A stretch of 64,000 bases of DNA from contig JAPTOF010000001.1 in NCBI GenBank assembly GCA_028554755.1, positions 818,501 to 882,500 of the forward strand, in the 5' to 3' direction. The stretch is from Cordia subcordata. Lineage: Eukaryota; Streptophyta; Magnoliopsida; Boraginales; Cordiaceae. This document shows, one piece after another, positions 11,919 to 24,011 of this stretch; within the stretch, counting starts at the first letter, position 1; each line of letters begins with the position of its first letter. The notes beneath the pieces were generated by a model. The model was not told where the DNA came from. It saw nothing but the letters and a program-made list of their open reading frames with translations, and searched no databases. The position numbers and the translations under genes were made by a program.

Positions 11919-13834
11919 TCAAACCATTTTAAGATAGGCTACTTCCGTGTTGCACCTTAAATGGCGAAAGTCTTGTAGCCGAAAGCATCATTAGCTTATG
12001 CAACTATCCGAACAGCACAGAGCGCATAAGAGTAACATGATTTTTTATATGTTACTGCGCCAATTTCTGTGTATATAATTAAAATTTTTATTAGCCGACA
12101 CTGGTAGTTGCTCTATGACCATGAGGCAATTTGTATTAAAAGTTACTGCTTGAGAACTGAGACAAAATTAATTATTTATGTATAACATACATGTGTATAT
12201 ATACACCTAGGGCACGAATGAGTTTCAAAATATCAATAAATATAAATTTCCTGGAGAGAAAAATGGCTTTTCCGATGTCGGATAGCCAAAATGTGGTGTT
12301 AATATTTGGTCGGTGATGGGTTTAACAAACGACTGCTGGACTGCAGCGGTCACGCCAATCAAGCAAATAGGGCGTCTTGCTGATGTCGGTTTCCGTGTTT
12401 GTCCAAGTCTTAATTATCATGCGTGCACATTGCTTTCTCATAAATAATCGGAACATTGCTTTCTCATGAATGATCGAAAGACCAATAAGATCACTCATTG
12501 ATATTCTCGGACATTCTCGTATTACTTGTTGAAGGAAGCTGCCTCGAAATTTCGTAATCTTTTGTCTATTCCATGGTTTGCCTGTGGAGTGTGGACATCC
12601 ATTTCCTGTTGGGAGAGGCCAAGCCTGTAAATAAATTATTAGCAATTCAACTATAAGGCCTGATGCCATGTGGTCCGAATTTGGCATAGGTAACACACTA
12701 CTACTCTCTCGGATAATCTCAAGAATGAGACATTGAATACATATTTTTTCTTGCAAAAAAAACCAATTTAAACAGGTCTAAAGAGTTTAGAAAAGTTAAA
12801 ATTGTGGAAAAAAAAAACTCGAATAAAGAGTTTTTCAAAAACCAAAGTTATTAACTTTTAAAAGAAAATACTTTTTTCAAAAGTTGTTAGAAAACATACT
12901 CTAAAAAAAAGACCAATCCAAACGAACCCTCTATACAATCGGGCATATACATCTCTCTTGTATCATGGAAATGATTTAAGCTTCTCCTTTATAACTTATA
13001 AATGGGAAGACTAATTAGAGCTATAAGATAAGATTTAGTTTAACTAAACAGCAATAAGAGGCTCTATCCATGCACTTCACTATAACACAGGCCCAACTGG
13101 CCTTGCCCACGAATAATTCTTTAACCCTTTTTCTTTTTTTAAAAAATAACTTTTGGTTTTAAAGGAGAATAAAGTTATGAAACATAACACAGAAATGGAG
13201 GCATAATGAAACTGAAAAATTATTTGGTGATGATTCTAACTTCTAAACTACTTTTTTACCGTGTCTAACTTAATTTGTCCAACGAAAAGTAGGTATGTAT
13301 AAATCCCGGAAGAAGAAGATTGAGATGAGAGCGACCTAGTCTTTCAGTTATGGTTTGCACCAGTCGTAACTCATCGGTTTTTAGGGATGTGATGTGTTAT
13401 CAAAGAAGCATATCAACAAAAATTTCCTGGCGGAACAATAAGAGCAGCCAACAAGGTGTATCGTACTTCTTAGAATAAGTTGGTAAAAATTGTAACATAG
13501 CAAACCCCGTGGCGCATACTCCAAAGTTGACACCTTCCAAGAAACTTCCCGATCTCTCTTTCTCTCTACAATTATTCATCAAAATCGAAGTGATTCCATT
13601 CGGCAATATCACACAAAATTTTCATTAAAATCTTTTTCCTAGCAAAAACCCTTACGTAATGTAAACATTGCCTACACACATACACTAGTCATGTTATCAT
13701 TTGTGGTTAATACAGACAGAGACACAAAAAGGAAAAAAAAAAAAAAAGAAAAGAAAAATCACACAAAAATGTTCATGCTAATCAAACCCCTCATCCAAAT
13801 ATAAAAGAATCGTTCAAAATCCTCACCATCGGCC
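11919..13834. other. Intergenic region between the two DUF7054 genes
   Basis: About 1.9 kb. It contains a 26 bp near-tandem repeat (from 12427 and 12453, ACATTGCTTTCTCAT core) and, around 12900-12935, one end of a Tourist-like repeat (CCAATCCAAACGAACCCT) without a convincing partner. A 144-codon frame on the minus strand (12322-12756) has no recognisable domain and spans the tandem repeat, so it is not called. Confidence 0.55.
13800..13807 (+). promoter_or_regulatory. TATA box that bears on the start of DUF7054 copy 2
   Basis: TATAAAAG ends 27 bp before the first ATG (13835). A start site about 30 bp downstream would fall at or past that ATG, so the second in-frame ATG at 13859 (protein start MNPPSKRTMTA) may be the one used. 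Confidence 0.45.
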
Positions 13835-14846
13835 ATGCAATTCTTAAAACCTTCAAAAATGAACCCGCCATCGAAACGAACAATGACAGCGACGAGACAT
13901 GTCGGACGAGGTGCAGCAGCAGCTAAGATTTCCGACACGCACACCAGGCCACCTGCAGAGCTGCTGCGGACGCGTGGCGGGGTGTTAGATGTACCAAGGA
14001 ATAAGCTCAAGTTATTGACGACTAATGGCGGCTGTAATGATCAACAACAACACCATCAGAACCAAAAGAAGCTGACAAAGTTGTTGTTGAATGTGAATAT
14101 ACAGAACGGTTTAGGCCCGGTGCAGGTGGTCATGTCGCCGGAAAACACCGTCGAGGATTTGATTAAGGCGGCCATTAATGTTTACGTGAAGGACAAGAGA
14201 AGGCCGTTATTGGCTTCTGCTGATCCGAGCTGTTTCCAGCTTCATTATTCGCAGTTTAGTTTACAGAGTAAGTTCTCCATTTTTGCCTTATGGTATTTCT
14301 TTTTCTTTTCTTTTTTTTTTAAGTTAATTGCATATAAGCTCCATAACTTGGTCTAATTCACATATTAATTCTTCTCGTATAACTTTTTTCCCATGAGAAA
14401 TACTAAAATACAAGAAGACAATTACATTGACCAAAAAAAAAAAAAAAGAAGACAATTACCTTTTTGTTAACCATATATATACACATACGATCATGTAAGA
14501 AGTTGAGGGATTTTCTTTTCAAAAATGTAGAATGAAAACTCCAAAAGGTGCCATTAATTATTTTTACCAAATTAATTTAATAATACTCAGAGAAGGACAT
14601 GGCCTCAAATCACACAAATAATGCCAACTACCGTCTATCTTTCTTCTGAATATCCATCGATTTTGGAATTGAAAGATGTGGCCTGGATTTTTCTTCCTCC
14701 AACAATATAGTTGGTATATGCAAATGTAAAGGATCACTTATGTCGAATGCTTAAGCTAACGCGGAGAGTTAATGACAAAATAACTAATGAACGGGATGGT
14801 AGTGACGAGACTTGTGTCTCCAGTAATAAATTTTTGGCAAAATCAG

Positions 14847-14881
<35 letters not shown>

Positions 14882-15195
14882 AATTAAATTTTCCTTCCAC
14901 AAATTAAAGGAAATCTAATGCAAATGCTTAATTGCGAGGAACTTTTGGATTTACCAACTTTTCTTATTCAAGGCAGTGCCTGAAAGTTGTAGCATTTTCA
15001 TTTTGTTTTGGTGCAGGCTTGAAACGGGAAGAAAAGTTGATGAATCTGGGGTCACGAAATTTCTTTTTATGCCCAAAACCTAGTAAAAATGTTGGAGAAG
15101 ATGCACAATCATCATCGTCTTGTTCCGATGAAGTGAAGGCATTGGCCCATCAACCTCCATTTCCATCGACGAAGTTCATGGATTTCTTGCTTTAA
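13835..15195 (+). CDS. At4g22758-like protein (DUF7054 family), copy 2
   Basis: Two exons, 13835-14267 and 15017-15195, give 203 aa, or 195 aa from the alternative ATG at 13859. The core is well conserved: KLTKLLLNVNIQNGLGPVQV, VMSPENTVEDLIKAAINVY, then CFQLHYSQFSLQ at the end of exon 1. The intron interrupts the Ser codon after FSLQ in phase 1, exactly as intron 2 of the upstream copy, which shows common ancestry. The tail has GSRNFFLCPKP and a Ser-rich stretch, and ends KFMDFLL. The leader is Thr/Arg/Ala rich. Compared with copy 1 it lacks the first intron and the long basic N-terminus. An old tandem duplicate of unknown function. Confidence 0.87.
14847..14881. repeat. (GT)n(AT)n microsatellite in the intron of DUF7054 copy 2
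   Basis: An uninterrupted GT run passes directly into an AT run. Confidence 0.9.
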
Positions 15196-16619
15196 ACCTC
15201 GTCAACTTCTCAAAACCAGACCTACATTGTTTGTTAATTATCCCTATCCCAGGGGCCCACCACATAATAATTAATTACGAAGAAAGACAACCAAGTCTTC
15301 TTATTTTCCGTACCAGGTGCGTAGTTTAATGTGTGCATACATAGCTCTTTTAAGGTATTATGTGGACCTCAGGGGTTTGCCAATTCCACGAATTACGCTT
15401 GTATATGCTGTCATTCTCGGCATAATTAGTAATTTGGCTGCTGTAGGCATGCAAACCACGCCACGAGTCCCACGAGTCAATTTGACGTTACTTGGTTTTT
15501 ATTTTTATTTTTATTTTTATTTTTATTTTTTCATCTATTGAATGATAAATTTGCAATGTACATACCTAAATAAAAATCAACGTGAGAGTGGTCTGATGCA
15601 CATCTCGATGAATACAAAATTACAACATAAAAACGCAACACAAGTATATATAAACTAATTTTGAAAATACGGCGAGAGAAAGAGAATATGTGAGTTCACC
15701 ATTATTTTTTCTTGTCCAAAACAAATATTTATAATAATATAAAAAAGAGTCCAAGATACAAGAGAAGAAAAAAAAGATTATATATAAACAAACGCGACTC
15801 CTAAAAAATGTACAAATTTTAACAAAAAAAGAAGATCTATCATAATTGTATAAACGATTTAATATATCACATGATTAGCGCAAGAATAGAAATGTCGGGC
15901 TGTACGGTCAGGACCGGGTAGCAGGTAGAATGACTAAAAGTGGGGAGAAGAAATTCGATTTGGGTATTTGATCAGGCTGAATTAGGCCAATGCAGGCCCA
16001 CTTTTAGAGGTCCAAGCCCAAAAATTTGAATTACTGTAGAACGATCAATCCCAATGAAAAGCCCACTCTTAAAATAGAGCTTTTAGTCAGCTCTGATTTG
16101 ACTTTTCATTTTAAAGGATCAAATTATCTTTTGTCGCTCAAAATTCTGTCTCAAAAAATTGGAGTTGGCTTTATTTATTTATTTTATCGTCTAATCATAC
16201 TTAAAAACAAAGAGTTTAGATTTGGTTTATTTATTTTTTCTTTTTTTAAAATAAATTTTTATTTTTTATTTTTGGAAACTACCAATAAGAAAGCAAATGG
16301 AACTATAAGCAAAATAAATAAACCAAAAAGCAGGTAAACTAATTTGGTGCCCGCACATAACATATTTCCGTAAAATGCTGATCTTTGTATAGCTCATCGA
16401 TCATCTTTTCCAAGTTACAGACTCCGATCCTTTTCTTCCACCTGCAGCTACGGGCAATAATACGCACATGGCGCACTCTATCATCAGCCCTCCTCTATAT
16501 TCATTTCACACTTGAATATCTCCAAGCATTTTTCGCTTGCTATCTTGCGCCTCTTAAATCCAGCTCCATTTATACATCGTTAACAAATCATTTCTGTAAC
16601 TTTGAACTTAAAATAAATA
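15196..16619. other. Intergenic region upstream of the cornichon gene
   Basis: About 1.4 kb, AT-rich, with a (TTTTTA)n-like tract near 15500-15533. It should contain the 3' UTR of DUF7054 copy 2 and the promoter and leader of the cornichon gene. No further gene is seen. Confidence 0.55.
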
Positions 16620-19414
16620 ATGGGAGATTTGTTCGCGTGGCTATTATTCTTCTTCACACTTGTTGGCCTTCTCATCATGGTCGTTTACCAGGTCAGCTAA
16701 TTTCCCAATTTTCATCTGTTATGTATCATACTCTTTTGCTTAGTGTTTATTTATTGATAATTTCACTAAATCTGTGTTTTCTACAATTTAATTTTGTATT
16801 GTTCAATAAATTGGATTGTCATTATCTTATGTAAACCGGGTTTTGCTGGTTATGGATTTAATTGATTTAATTAATTTTAATTTATCAATTCACGTAGATT
16901 ATTTTAATGCAAATAAATATCAAGTCTTTGTTGCAACTTTGTTGAATTAGATAAGAATAAAGCTAAATTAATATAGATTGAGATGGTGCAGTTTAGTATT
17001 AGTCATATTTTTTAAGCTTTGAAGCATTTGAAGCTCAAGATTTAAACTTTTAAAGGTTTGAAGCTCTACAAGTAATAAAGAGTGGAGCTTTGTTATACGG
17101 AAGCATTTTACCTTCACTATATGTGGTAAAGATTGAAGCTTCGAGATAAAAGAAGCAGGTTTTTGGTGTTGTGTTGTGATTATTGTGTTTAAAGGTTGAA
17201 CTTTGACTTTTTTTTTTTTTTGAATTTTCTTGCAGCTAATGTGCTTGGCGGATCTAGAATATGATTATATCAATCCTTATGATTCTGCAAAACGGATAAA
17301 TAAAGTCGTTTTGCCCGAATTTATCACGCAGGCGATTTTATGCTTCCTTTATCTAATGACAGGCCATTGGGTTATGTGGCTTCTTAGTCTTCCATATCTA
17401 TACTACAACGTGAGATTGTAAGTTTTTCGTTAACTGAAAATGATTCCTGGTTTTTATTAAATTCAGTAACTAGTTGCAAGCACAACCTCCAGAACAATTT
17501 CGCATGCTTATATTTGATTTTGATTCATTGCATGTTACTGTTTTGGGAAAGAATTCGTTTGCTTCCACTGTCATGGCAGCCATATGTAGCAAATTCATTA
17601 GCAGCAAGTTAAGAAATTACTCTGTCCAAGTCAAAGATCGTTGAACATTTTGGAGATTCTGAATGTGATGCTATTCTGCTTTATAATTGCCTTGTAAGCA
17701 AGATGAATGTCAATAATAAATAAAATCCAATTTTAGGCCATACAAAATTGTTGCGTTTAGTCATTAATGTGAATGGCATGTCTTTCTTTCCTTTTCTTCT
17801 GTTAAGCAATGCATGCATTTTACACTATAGTTCTAACCTAATCAATTGCATCCATTGCTAGCTTGCAATTTACTGATCCTTGGTTGAACCCTTTATCACT
17901 ACATGCCCCGTTGCAAATCATAATATCTCTTGGGTGAAACTCTACATGTCATCAGCTTATTGCTTTTGAGTTATGAATAGTGTATGTGCAGTTACAAGGT
18001 CAACGCTTCCCCCACCCCCCTTCCTTTCTCCTCATTTCCTCTCTCTCGAGGGTTATGGTATAGAGCGGTACCCCTACATGTTTCATTTAGGAGGTTTATA
18101 GTAGTGTTCGGCCGTTGTCTCGACATCGTAAGTTCTTCCTGTGAGTAATGTCCACTGACTCTGATAACAAAATTTTCCAGTCATATTGTTGCGAATGTCT
18201 TTCGGGCCCCTCTTTGCACTTGTATTTATATATATTTGTTCTGCTTTGCATCAGTCATATGAATGAATAGCTTATGAACTTTCTGATTAATCCAATACAT
18301 GAAGGTTGTTTATTCAGTAACCTAATCGGGAAAGGATGGAAAAGGCTAGTGACTCTATGTTGCTGATAACTGCATTTCATAGAAAACATAACACTCTTAT
18401 ATGTGAATCTCTTAGAAATAAATATTCCTCGTTTCTCCTAAGCTCTTGTTCCTGCTATTGGGAGTGTCTCTTTCTGGTATATTGGTCTTGCCAGGAGCCA
18501 GGGGTGTACCTACTCTCCTTTTGTTTCTTCAATTGTACCTTCAATTGTTTCATCACTTTTTTCCTTCATCATTTCTCTTTCCTAAAGACAAAATATGGGT
18601 GGAGTGTGTTTGAACAAGTAAGAGTTATGAGGGTTTTAGTTCTTTTCCATCTCAAAATCTATTTGGGTAAGCTGAGTTATACCAGTATGTAATTGTGGTT
18701 ATTTGGTCCTACAATTTGGGAAATGTCATCTTACTATATCCTTCTCTGAGTCTTGTGTCTGAGATATCATCTGGTGACATGCATTGTCAGCTTTTTTCAG
18801 TAGTTACAATGTGTTTGAGTAGTTATGATCTGCTGGATTAGTAAGGTTCCGCTCGATCAAACTGTGACTAGCTAATGTTTGGTTCTCAAAGTTCACTAGA
18901 ATATTCCATTTGATGCACTTTTCTGCAAGATTTTCTCATAATCTTCTGCTCCAAGCATAAAAGATATAATAATTCTGACAGTCTTTTCCTCCTCCCCCGC
19001 TTCACACACAACCCCCCGCCCCCCCAGTCTTCTTAAGAAACTTCTGACAGACAGAGAACCAAACAAACCTTTATTGCTGCAACACTGGTGGAAGTGTCTG
19101 GTTTAACTTTTCACTTAAGTTGAATTGTGCTTTGCTTGAATTAGGTACATGCGAAGAGAGCATCTTGTAGATGTAACAGAGATTTTTAACTTGCTGAACT
19201 GGGAAAAAAAGCAACGACTTTTCAAACTCGGCTATATCTTACTACTCATCTTTGTGTCCTTATTCTGGTAAGTGAAAACCTTAAAAAAGTCTAACAATTA
19301 GAATGGGCTTTCTGAAGCCCCCAAAGGAGGATATCACCATAATTATATCTTTGTATTTGCTGCAGGATGATATATACTACATTGGAAGCAGATGAACAGG
19401 CGCTAATGACATAG
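16620..19414 (+). CDS. Cornichon family ER cargo receptor
   Basis: Cornichon proteins are small membrane receptors that load selected membrane cargo into COPII vesicles at the ER. Four exons, 16620-16691, 17236-17417, 19145-19267 and 19366-19414, give 141 aa with consistent phases and GT-AG borders. The N-terminal membrane helix is [20 protein letters not shown]. It is followed by the family signature [19 protein letters not shown] (from residue 24) and [11 protein letters not shown] second hydrophobic stretch covers [20 protein letters not shown], and the conserved segment [17 protein letters not shown] comes before the last helix ([16 protein letters not shown]). The protein ends in a short acidic tail, [10 protein letters not shown]. 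Length fits plant homologues (about 135-145 aa). In Arabidopsis cornichon genes neighbour both SMO1 (At4g12090) and CLPR2 (At1g12390), as here. Confidence 0.95.
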
Positions 19415-20495
19415 TTATTACCATCAGCTGCTGCTTTTTTCATAGGACGAGACCGAGACTTGGATTTACTCGTAATGTTATGTGAGGGTGAATACATTGG
19501 TGGTCAATTAATGATACTGTTATGATTCCTTCGTTGCTGGCTTGTTTGAGTTGCGGTTTTCGCTTGTGACCCGAATGGATTGGATTTTTCAGGGTCTGGA
19601 AGTAGCTTCACAAGCTTAGGCTGGGTTGTCGATGATGATTCTTGGCTTACTATTGTCCAATAGCAACTTAATCTCGTTCATCTTTGTGTAACTAACAGAT
19701 TTTCATCATTTAGGTTGGTCTTTAAAGTTTATATTTATCCTTGAATTTCAGCACGCCTTTGGCAACAGGGCGTATAGCATACCTTTATGGCACTGGTATT
19801 GATAAATAAAGAGAAAATATAAAATTGTTTTAATATATTGTCTGTTTGAAGCCAAACATAACAATATGTTTTTTCTTCACTAGTATATTATGAGCCTCTA
19901 AAATTTGAATTATTATTGTGGTTCATTGACTACAAAAAGAGAGTTTGGCACTAATGCTGTGTTTGTTGTATGCTTATTTGAAATTTTAAATTTGAAAAGC
20001 ATATAAAGAATAAAGACTAGTAGGACTAATCACAATAATCTTTTATCTTACCCCTCCTACACAAGCAACTTCAAGAAGACTTGGATTGATTTTTTTTTAA
20101 AAAATATTTTTATACCATTTTTCTTTTTTTTTAAAAAGTTCGATTTTTTTATTTTAAAAATTTCACCTTGTCCCTCAGAATTTTAACTTTTTTCTCTGAA
20201 TATCAATGGAAATATTTATTTAAAAAATTATTTGAGAAAAAAAAAATACTGATCTAAAGAGGGCCTTAGTAAAGCAGTGGCAGACACCCTCTGATTTATA
20301 GAAGATTTTGTGACAGGTATGGGAGATATAATAATGTTGTTTTTATGCGTTAAAGTTATAAATTTAACACAAAAAAAAAAGTTAATTATATTAAAATATG
20401 AAATCTATTTTGAATTCTTAAATTTACATCACTATTATCACTTGCATGCTCATGTTATGAACATCCGATCTGGGCAAAACAATGCGGAGTTGGCG

Positions 20496-20569
<74 letters not shown>

Positions 20570-20663
20570 CTCTTTATGGCGGAATGAGCAAAATAATATT
20601 ATCCAACATCTAAAAAATAAAAATTACACAGACTCTTTCCGTCTCTCTCTCGCGTCATCCAAT
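19415..20663. other. Intergenic region between cornichon and the CLPR2 pseudogene
   Basis: About 1.2 kb. It holds the cornichon 3' end, a degenerate Tourist-like repeat at about 20080-20266 (left TTGGATTGATTTTTT, right TGATCTAAAGAGGGCCTTAG) and a long AT/ACAT microsatellite. In Arabidopsis a small TFB5-type gene lies between these two genes; I see no trace of it here. Confidence 0.5.
20499..20568. repeat. (AT)n(ACAT)n(AT)n compound microsatellite
   Basis: Seventy bases of AT repeats interrupted by four ACAT units, about 100 bp upstream of the start of the CLPR2 pseudogene. Confidence 0.95.
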
Positions 20664-23600
20664 AATGGCAGTGTCTCCGCAACCAAGCACTTCTTCTCTA
20701 AGGTTCTTTTTATCTTCTACCCTAATTTTACTTCATATACTCAGAAGTTTGAACATCTTCACCTTAATTTTGCGGCTGCAGTAACAAAGTTTTTGTTGGA
20801 TTAAGAGTTCAATCCCCAAGTCTGTCCCTTTGGCAATCAACTCTGTCGTATTTGTTTGGAAATCTCTTCTTTTTGTTGTTGGTTTATCTTTAGTTATTAA
20901 CAGTTTCTTTCTTGAATTTTTTCTGCTTTTCTTTTCCCGGCAGATTCTTTTGGGTTTGTGAAACCTGATATAAATGTTGAAATTTCACAATAAAGTTTAT
21001 AAGAGCATTGAGTCCAGGTAAATTCTTGTATTTTTGCTTTTGGGTCTCATTTGTGACCAATAACGTTGCTTGAAAAACAAATATTTCATTTTTGAAGTGA
21101 AAATTGGAAAATGTTTCTTTAAGCAGCTCAAAAGTGAAAGCTCGTGAATTGGCTGTGGTTAGTATTAAAATCAAGAGATGCATTATAAGTTGAGTAATTT
21201 AAACACATTATGTATGCATTGTTTTAAGTGTTCCAATGCTTCCTCGTACCCTTCCCTGGAGCTGCCTACGCTTGGATGTACCTTTCACTATGTGTGCATT
21301 TTTTGGCGGTAGTCTCTGATGGGTGCACCACATTTTAGACGTGTAATTTACGCAGTAGCCCATAATAGTTTTTCTTGGCTATCATGGTCATATTACTATG
21401 TAACAATAGAAAGACAGTATCTTTAGCCATTTTCGATGAGAAAGGTTTATGTGACTGATAAAAGTGAGATATACTTTGCCACATTCATTTGTGATATGCT
21501 GGTGGAGAGACCTAGAAAAGTTTGAGCATGGATTAATGTTGAGACCTTGTGATTGCTTTTGCTTCCACTTCCTTTGCCCCTATCGATGAGATAAGGAAGC
21601 AGAGAATAACTTAGCAGGATTGAAGAAAATGCTTGGCCAACTAGGCACCATATTTTGTTACGATTTTAATTAATAATTATTGATGATGCCTGCACTCTCT
21701 CCTTTCTGTTTCCTTTTGGTTTATTGCTTTTGGTTCTCTCTTTACTTTCCATATTCGTAGTTATATCACCTTAAGATGGTTGCCTTTACTGTTGAATGTG
21801 TCCTTCAAGTCTGTTCTTTTTCATCTATTTGCATGCAAGGTCACCTTTGGCCTTTGAAACAGGTCACTTCTATTCTCCTTAATCTTACATCATTTGGAAG
21901 ACTGCCTGAAGAATAAGCAAGAAGTAGCTTTCATTTATCAGACGTGTAGAATATTTTGATAAGATCTTTACTTGTGTAGCTTTCTTTATCTTTGATGGTA
22001 AGCTTAGGTTTGCAAGTTCTCTCAAAGGTTGCTTAAGTATTTTTGTTGACTCTTCTTTCCATCTCAAGAACTTGTGATGGCAAATCTACCAGAGCACGCG
22101 TGTCAATGATGCTAATTGGGACGCCAAGAGTGCCATACAGAAATCCTAGGGAAGGCACTTGGCAGTGGGTTGATTTGTGGAATGCTCTTGTAAGTTAGCC
22201 GCATTCCCCTTTTATGATTAACGTAGTTTGACGACTAATGGGATGGACAACTAATAGGAAGAGAGAATATGGTAATCTAACACTAATGTGTTTGATTCTC
22301 TGTGTGGTTATCATGACATTGCCTTTGATTCAACCTGTCTGTATTATATGATTCTGGCTTGCATTAATAATTTATGGGAAGCTGGCCAGACTTTCTTGTG
22401 AAACTATTATTTCATGACGTCAGCAAACAATAGATTCTGCTGCCCCTTCTTTCCAATAATATTATCTACAATCTATATGCAGACTAATTAGCCTCTAAAG
22501 GTGTTCGTGTTTGTGTGTTTTTTTTCTTCTTTGTGTTTGAGTGTGCGTGCCGTCATATGCTACTGTCTTTTGCTTTCTTCTAATACACTTTTCGAAAATA
22601 ATTCAGTATAATTTCTAATTGCAGTATCGTGAACGTGTGATCTTTATTGGGCAAAATATAGATGAAGAATTTAGCAATCCGATACTGGCAACAATGCTTT
22701 ATCTTGATAGTATTGATGATTCAAGGAAGCTATACATGTAAATTAATGGCCGTGGTGGTGATGTGAGTCCTTTATTACTTATCTCTGGCAGAACATTATT
22801 CTTCTCCTCTTTGACATTTTCATTTTATTGCTACTCTTTGACTGTATCATGATCCTTTTTGCAGCTAACTCCAAGTATGGCTATTTATGACACAATGCAA
22901 AGCTTCAAAAGTCCTGTTGCTATGCATTGTGTAGGCTATGCCTATAATTTGGCAGGGTTTCTTCTTGCTGCAGGAGAAAAGGTAGCATTTCATCTCATAA
23001 CCTGAAGCCATAGTTGAATCTAGGACTTTCTCAAGCACGATAATAAAAGAAATTATGGTCTATTATGTGAACTAGATCTGCCGATCGATACCTTCTTACC
23101 CATATTTTGTAATGGCATACCACATATGGATGAGGAGGGCTATGCATATTGAAAATCTATGCGTAGTGAAAATTTAAGTGTGCAAGCTAGAATTACACAG
23201 CCATCTGATCGGAATGCATAGTATCAGTGATGTGTTGGGACATTTTTGGCTTAAAAGATGAACCCTTCATTTTCATTCGGTCCTTGGCCTGTCTTAACAT
23301 TTGCTCAATTATAGACATAAGACTAAATTTTGTAAAAGAAACTAGGATTGCACTGCCTTTTTGTTGCTCTTTTGACTTTTTGAGCATTATGAAGGGTAAT
23401 CAATTTGCAATGCCACTTTCAAATTGCATTAGAGTCACCAGCTGGGGCTGCTCATGGTCAGGTTTGACTCTGTATTATCACGTCCAAGATATTTTAATAG
23501 GTCTTTTTGTTAAGTGTGGTTAAGAGACTGTTCTATCGGACGGGCTGATGACATTCACAATGAGGCGGATGAACTTCTTAGAATCAGAGACTACCTTTTC

Positions 23601-24011
23601 AAAGAGTTGGCTGAGAAGACTGGCCAGCCAGTTGATAAGGTGTTTCTCACTTGTTTCTTATCTACATTTTATATTGCCAGTTTCTTTAGCATGACTAGCA
23701 ATTCTAAAATAAATGCTTTAGAAAGAGAAAATATTAATCTTTCTGATTTTTGACTGTTTTAAGATAATGAAAAACTGGAATGAAAATGCAGCCATGAATC
23801 TTTGTGTTTTTGTCCTTACCTCTACTCACCTGTTTCAGTTAGTTATTAGTGCATCTTGAATTCCAATATGCAGATACACAAGGACCTGAGTCGGTTGAAG
23901 CGCTTCACTGCTCAGGAAGCTCTTGAATATGGTCTGATTGACCGAATAGTTAGGCCTCCATGCATTAAAGCAGATGCACCAAGAAAGGATTCCACAGCAG
24001 GTTTGGGGTAG
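20664..24011 (+). pseudogene. CLPR2: CLPR2 pseudogene (chloroplast Clp protease core subunit R2), unprocessed
   Basis: The functional protein is a non-catalytic ring subunit of the chloroplast ClpPR protease. Recognisable exons: about 20664 (MAVS start, transit peptide, end uncertain), 22069-22189 (MMLIGTPRVPYRNPREGTW), 22625-22762 (RERVIFIGQNIDEEFSN), 22865-22981 (TPSMAIYDTMQSF, HCVGYAYNLAGFLLAAGEK), 23395-23461, 23544-23639 (ADDIHNEADELLRIRDYLF) and 23874-24011 (KDLSRLKRFTAQEALEYG to GLG and stop). Asn replaces the catalytic Ser in YNLAG, as expected for ClpR. Lesions: an in-frame TAA at 22739-22741 right before INGRGGD (normally YINGPGGD); a 2-base deletion near 23419-23423 that shifts the frame before the region encoding SPAGAA; no AG acceptor before the exon at 23544; a Pro-to-Arg change in the handle motif; and a stop in exon 1 at 20781 if read straight through. 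Kept introns exclude retroposition. A working copy is expected elsewhere in the genome. Confidence 0.88.

Noticed and set aside
12322..12756. 144-codon frame on the minus strand
   Set aside because: No domain, no splice structure, and it spans a short tandem repeat; composition looks like translated non-coding DNA.
12755..12935. Tourist-like MITE
   Set aside because: Only right-end-like motifs are present on both sides, in the same orientation, with no inverted partner or TTA pair.
19415..20663. Looked for a TFB5-like gene expected from Arabidopsis synteny
   Set aside because: No frame with its conserved segments is present in this interval.
23193..23523. Frames across CLPR2 introns and exon 5, including one through the frameshift
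   Set aside because: They arise by reading through intron sequence and the shifted exon; they do not represent a new gene.
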